Shown here: piece after piece, positions 6,027-8,626 of the stretch | How positions within the stretch are numbered: position 1 is the stretch's first letter | Layout of the letters: each line of letters opens with the position of its first letter | Source: Coriobacteriales bacterium | Lineage (GTDB): Bacteria; Actinomycetota; Coriobacteriia; Coriobacteriales; UBA8131 | Assembly (NCBI GenBank): GCA_031274985.1 | Contig: JAISPK010000117.1 | Span: forward strand, 1 to 8,626 | DNA: 8,626 bases | Direction: 5' to 3' | Notes under the pieces: generated by a model | What the model was told of the DNA's origin: nothing | What the model saw: only the letters and a program-made list of their open reading frames with translations | Databases searched by the model: none | Made by a program: the position numbers and the translations under genes

Positions 6027-6775
6027 TAGAAATCAGCCGCCTTACAAAAACCTTTAGCGGAGCATCCGAGCTTCATGCACTCCACGATGTGAGCCTCACC
6101 ATTGATGACGGTGAGATATACGGCATTATCGGAGCCTCGGGGGCCGGCAAGTCAACGTTGGTGCGCTGTATCAATTTGCTTGAGCGTCCTACCCGTGGCA
6201 GGATCATCATTGACGGCGTTGACGTAACCGACTACCAGGGCAGGCAGCTCAACGAGTTCAGAAGCAGCATCGGGATGATCTTCCAGGATTTCAGCCTGTT
6301 TCAGCAGCGTAGCGTGCTGGGAAACGTCACCTTTCCCCTGGAGCTGCGCCACGACAAAAAAGAACACCGCGAGCAACGAGCGCGCAAACTGCTCAGCATT
6401 GTCGGCCTCACCGACAAAGAGTCAAGCTACCCCTCTCAGCTGTCCGGCGGCCAGCAACAGCGCGTTGCCATAGCACGCGCCCTGGCCAACAACCCCAAGA
6501 TCATGCTCTGCGACGAGGCTACCAGCGCCCTCGATACGCGCACCACGGCGTCGATCCTGAGTCTATTAAAGAGCATTAACAAAGATCTTGGCGTCACCAT
6601 GATCATCATCACGCACTCACTGTCGGTTGCCAGCAAAATCTGCGACAAGATCGCGGTAATAGATGAGGGCAAAGTGGTGGAGTCAGGCGTAACCAGCGAG
6701 GTCTTCTCCTGCCCAAAAAGCCCCATAACCAGGGAGCTCCTCAATAACGACAGCCTCAAGGCGGAGGAGGGTTGA
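6023..6775 (+). CDS. metN: MetN-type ABC importer ATPase, short form without sensing domain
   Basis: 250 residues starting at GTG 6023, which overlaps the CNNM stop (GTGA). Only a weak GAGGA lies 12 bases upstream, so translation is probably coupled. As the energising subunit of the methionine uptake transporter it binds ATP as a dimer at the cytoplasmic face of MetI. Visible motifs are Walker A GASGAGKST (37-45), Q-loop Gln88, signature LSGGQQQR (140-147), Walker B IMLCDEATS (160-168, catalytic Glu165), D-loop SALD (168-171) and His198. The protein ends about 50 residues after the H-loop. E. coli MetN has 343 residues, the last part being an ACT-like NIL domain that binds methionine and inhibits transport; that domain is absent here. 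The MetN assignment leans on the neighbouring MetI and MetQ genes. Substrates of this family include L- and D-methionine and other small amino acids or dipeptides. Confidence 0.9.
   Translation: MIEISRLTKTFSGASELHALHDVSLTIDDGEIYGIIGASGAGKSTLVRCINLLERPTRGRIIIDGVDVTDYQGRQLNEFRSSIGMIFQDFSLFQQRSVLGNVTFPLELRHDKKEHREQRARKLLSIVGLTDKESSYPSQLSGGQQQRVAIARALANNPKIMLCDEATSALDTRTTASILSLLKSINKDLGVTMIIITHSLSVASKICDKIAVIDEGKVVESGVTSEVFSCPKSPITRELLNNDSLKAEEG
6763..6771 (+). promoter_or_regulatory. ribosome binding site that fixes the metI start
   Basis: GGAGGAGGG at the very end of metN lies 4-5 bases before ATG 6775. An in-frame TTG at 6772 would touch the site, so the ATG is the better start. The metN stop and metI start form TGATG. 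Confidence 0.7.
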
Positions 6776-7449
6776 TGGAAGCGATTCAGTCATTCTTTAA
6801 CCAGTACGGCCTGCTTTTGGCCGGAGGAACCTGGGACAGCATCGTGATGACAGGCGTGTCAACGCTCTTTGCCTATGCGCTCGGTATTCCGATTGGCGTG
6901 GCCATTGTGCTCACCTCGCCGGTTGGCCTGCGTCCGCATCGCTCCTTTAATGCGGTGCTCGGCTGGATCGTTAACATGGGGCGCTCCATTCCCTTTATCA
7001 TCCTGTTGGTAGCACTCATTCCCTTTACCCGCTTTGTTGTGGGAACCTCCCTGGGAACCCTGGGGGCCATCGTCCCCTTAACGATTGCCGCCGCTCCCTT
7101 TGTGGGGCGTCTGGTTGAGCAGAGCCTGTCCGAGATTGACGGAGGCCTGGTTGAGGCCGCTCAGAGTTTTGGCGCCTCCACGCTGCAGATCGTATTCAAG
7201 GTTTTTCTCAAGGAGAGCCTCCCCTCGCTCATCCGGGGAGCGTCCATCACGTTTATCACCCTGTTTGGTTATACCGCCATCGCCGGCATGATCGGCGCCG
7301 GAGGTCTCGGAGATATTGCCGTCCGCTACGGCTACCATCGCTATCAGGGAGACGTGATGATAGCAGCGGTTGTCATTTGTATTATCCTTGTACAGATCAT
7401 TCAAAGCATCAGTGATATTTTGTCTCGAAGGATAGACAAAAGAAACTAA
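6775..7449 (+). CDS. metI: MetI-type ABC importer permease
   Basis: 224 residues, typical for MetI (217 in E. coli). This is the membrane subunit of the methionine importer, working as a homodimer with two MetN. Five hydrophobic segments are visible, near 20-48, 60-84, 92-112, 150-172 and 193-214. The cytoplasmic EAA coupling loop that docks on MetN is EAAQSFGASTLQIVFKV (127-143). Further family landmarks are GRSIPFIILL (69-78), AGGLGD (175-180) and YGYHRYQGDVM (185-195). A strong Shine-Dalgarno site (GGAGGAGGG) precedes the ATG, and the gene shares one base with the metN stop. The following gene, metQ, starts 13 bases after the stop. Confidence 0.94.
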   Translation: MEAIQSFFNQYGLLLAGGTWDSIVMTGVSTLFAYALGIPIGVAIVLTSPVGLRPHRSFNAVLGWIVNMGRSIPFIILLVALIPFTRFVVGTSLGTLGAIVPLTIAAAPFVGRLVEQSLSEIDGGLVEAAQSFGASTLQIVFKVFLKESLPSLIRGASITFITLFGYTAIAGMIGAGGLGDIAVRYGYHRYQGDVMIAAVVICIILVQIIQSISDILSRRIDKRN

Positions 7450-7462
7450 AGGAGAGAAGACT

Positions 7463-8317
7463 ATGAAAAGAAGGATCGTTTTGGCTCTAACGCTCGTCCT
7501 GTCCTGCCTCTTAATCATTTCGCTGCTAGGGTGCGGCGGTTCTGCAAAAGGTGGCTATAAGATTGCCGTGCCCTCGGACACGACAAACGAGGCGCGCGCC
7601 CTCCTGCTCCTTGAAGCCCAGGGGCTCATCAAGTTGCGTGAAGGAGCCGGACTCACCGCAACAAAGAACGACATTGTCGAAAACCCCTACAACATCGAGA
7701 TCATCGAGGCAGAGGCAGCCGCGCTTCCCCGCACCCTTGAGGACGTAGACTTTGCGGTGATCAACGGAAACTATGCCTTGAGCGCCGGTCTCGACACCGC
7801 CACAGCGCTCGCAGGGGAGGACCCCACCTCTGATGCCGCACTTGAATACGGAAACATCATTGCCGTGCGCGCCGAGGATGCAAACGCTGAGAAGACACGC
7901 GTTTTGGTAGAGGTTTTGCAGAGCGCAGAAGTGCAGAAGTTCATTCAGGAAAACTATAACGGTGCGGTAATCCCGGTGAGCGATCCCGTTACCTTTAGCG
8001 GCACTGCAACACCAGCGGCCAACAAGGTCATCAAGGTTGGTGCGTCACCTGCTCCCCATGCCGAGATCCTTGCCTTTGCAAAGTCATTGATCGAGGCAAG
8101 GGGCTTTACGCTTGAGGTCATCGAGTTCACCGATTACGTGCAGCCCAACGTTGCGCTTACCGAAGGCGCTTTGGATGCCAACTACTTTCAGCATGTACCC
8201 TATCTCGACGACTACAACAAAGAAAACAACACCACAATCATCCCCGCCGGAAAAATCCACTTTGAACCGCTGTGCATTTATCCGGGCAGGCTTGCAAGCT
8301 TAAGCGACATCAAATAG
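7463..8317 (+). CDS. metQ: circularly permuted MetQ/NlpA-family methionine-binding lipoprotein
   Basis: 284 residues behind a good site (AAAGGAGAGA, 7448-7457). MetQ captures methionine outside the membrane and delivers it to MetI. Residues 1-24 are a lipoprotein signal peptide with lipobox LLGC (Cys24). Ordinary MetQ then begins with I-K-V-G-A-x-P-x-P-H-A-E-I-L and only halfway through reaches I-A-V-P-N-D-P-T-N-E-x-R-A-L-L-L-L. Here the order is reversed. Residues 31-172 match the usual C-terminal half (YKIAVPSDTTNEARALLLL, NDIVENP, LPRTLEDVDFAVINGNYAL, NIIAVR, KFIQENYNGAVIP). Residues 188-284 match the usual N-terminal half (VIKVGASPAPHAEIL, EFTDYVQPNVAL, ANYFQHVPYLDDYNKEN, SLSDIK). The stop follows SLSDIK, precisely where the C-terminal half normally continues. 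A Ser/Thr/Ala/Pro linker (about 173-187) joins the two. Both halves look complete, so the protein is probably functional. Family certainty is high; the permutation is read directly from motif order. Confidence 0.95.
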   Translation: MKRRIVLALTLVLSCLLIISLLGCGGSAKGGYKIAVPSDTTNEARALLLLEAQGLIKLREGAGLTATKNDIVENPYNIEIIEAEAAALPRTLEDVDFAVINGNYALSAGLDTATALAGEDPTSDAALEYGNIIAVRAEDANAEKTRVLVEVLQSAEVQKFIQENYNGAVIPVSDPVTFSGTATPAANKVIKVGASPAPHAEILAFAKSLIEARGFTLEVIEFTDYVQPNVALTEGALDANYFQHVPYLDDYNKENNTTIIPAGKIHFEPLCIYPGRLASLSDIK

Positions 8318-8354
8318 CAGGTAGGATTCTGGCGGCAAAAAGCAGTTAATAACC

Positions 8355-8375
8355 CGGGCGGCCTTGTGCCGCCCG
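8355..8375 (+). terminator. GC-rich hairpin after metQ, possible terminator
   Basis: CGGGCGGC and GCCGCCCG form a perfect 8-bp stem with a CTTGT loop, 37 bases after the metQ stop. No T-run follows, so intrinsic termination is uncertain; a second small hairpin (GCTCCGGGAGC, 8380-8390) comes directly after. It may instead protect the 3' end of the metNIQ message. Confidence 0.45.
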
Positions 8376-8506
8376 AAATGCTCCGGGAGCGCTGATTAAT
8401 TGCCCTCATAAGCCCTTCCATAAAAAATTTTGACGTTTCTGCTTAAAAATCGCCAAAAGGCGAGGTCTCTGGCACAATAGCAATATATCTATTGACTATG
8501 GATTTC

Positions 8507-8537
8507 TTGAATCGCAGGTCAAAAAATTGCTTATGAT
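8507..8537 (+). promoter_or_regulatory. possible promoter for the truncated 3'-end gene
   Basis: TTGAAT (8507-8512) and TATGAT (8532-8537) resemble -35 and -10 boxes but are 19 bases apart, longer than ideal. The -10 box lies within the central palindrome, which would suit a repressor-controlled promoter. This is tentative. Confidence 0.25.
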
Positions 8538-8548
8538 ATAAGCAATTT
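8524..8548. repeat. 11-bp perfect palindrome, possible operator
   Basis: AAATTGCTTAT and ATAAGCAATTT (8524-8534, 8538-8548) flank the three bases GAT. The symmetry fits a binding site for a dimeric regulator, and it sits 8 bases before ATG 8557 inside the larger inverted repeat. It could also fold as an AT-rich hairpin. Confidence 0.6.
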
Positions 8549-8556
8549 AATAAAGA

Positions 8557-8626
8557 ATGGCAAAACCTCGCCTTTTGGCCTTTTTGCAGCAAAAATTGCC
8601 GTTTTTATTATTGAGAGCTGGTTTGC
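8557..8626 (+). CDS. possible start of an unidentified gene, cut by the window end
   Basis: From ATG 8557 the frame is open to the edge and gives 23 residues (MAKPRLLAFL, QQKLPFLLLRAGL). It has a basic start and a leucine-rich amphipathic or hydrophobic stretch. No good Shine-Dalgarno site is present; AAAG touches the start codon. Neither the family nor the reality of the gene can be settled from this piece. The structured upstream region is the main reason to list it. Confidence 0.3.
   Translation, partial: MAKPRLLAFLQQKLPFLLLRAGL

Larger units (their letters stand above)
8452..8579. repeat. 15-bp inverted repeat enclosing an AT-rich region
   Basis: GCCAAAAGGCGAGGT (8452-8466) is the exact reverse complement of ACCTCGCCTTTTGGC (8565-8579), with a 98-base interior. 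Each arm is itself a small palindrome (CGCCAAAAGGCG on the left). Beyond the arms a further AAAA/TTTT pairing follows two mismatches. The right arm lies inside codons 3-8 of the frame that starts at 8557. It could be a cis-acting operator pair, an RNA stem hiding the start of that frame, or the ends of a small MITE-like element. I see no clear target-site duplication. Confidence 0.75.

Noticed and set aside
8318..8400. Displaced remainder of MetQ after the stop codon
   Set aside because: Reading on past the TAG gives no MetQ-like residues, so the stop is not a simple nonsense mutation in a duplicated gene.
8274..8420. Minus-strand frame of about 47 codons over the metQ end and hairpin
   Set aside because: It overlaps the metQ coding end and the hairpin, and its translation is low-complexity; no supporting signal.

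Overview
All recognisable genes lie on the + strand and are packed with overlaps or very short gaps. This points to a bacterium with moderately GC-rich DNA, Shine-Dalgarno initiation, type IV pili and an anaerobe-like gene complement. My best guess is an actinobacterium of the Coriobacteriia type. That guess rests only on general gene style and is weak; no rRNA or other marker gene is present.

Bases 1-4368 look like one operon: the tail of an unknown gene, a PilT-type pilus retraction ATPase (41-1102), an unannotated 47-residue one-helix membrane protein (1126-1269), a TrkH-type K+ channel/transporter subunit with an extra C-terminal extracytoplasmic domain (1269-3443), and the ribosome-assembly GTPase RsgA (3454-4368). 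The small protein and TrkH overlap by one base (TGATG), and RsgA starts 10 bases after TrkH stops.

Bases 4369-4712 hold no gene. They contain a block of REP-like elements: one element of the GTCATCCTGAGC type, two full ATTCCC-N8-GGGAAT hairpins of the general form of Neisseria dRS3 sites, several left-arm half-sites, and a perfect 74-bp direct repeat with a 113-bp period. A probable promoter follows at 4649-4677.

Bases 4713-8317 look like a second operon: a CNNM/CorC membrane protein (DUF21 plus CBS pair plus CorC/HlyC domain), then a complete methionine-type ABC importer, MetN (ATPase), MetI (permease) and MetQ (lipoprotein). The main discovery is in MetQ. The lipoprotein signal peptide is followed first by the normal C-terminal half of the family and only then by the normal N-terminal half, and the protein stops exactly where the C-terminal half would normally begin. 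It is therefore a circularly permuted substrate-binding protein. MetN also lacks the usual C-terminal methionine-sensing domain.

Bases 8318-8626 hold a strong hairpin after metQ (possible terminator), then an AT-rich stretch with nested inverted repeats around a possible promoter, leading into an unidentified reading frame that runs off the window.
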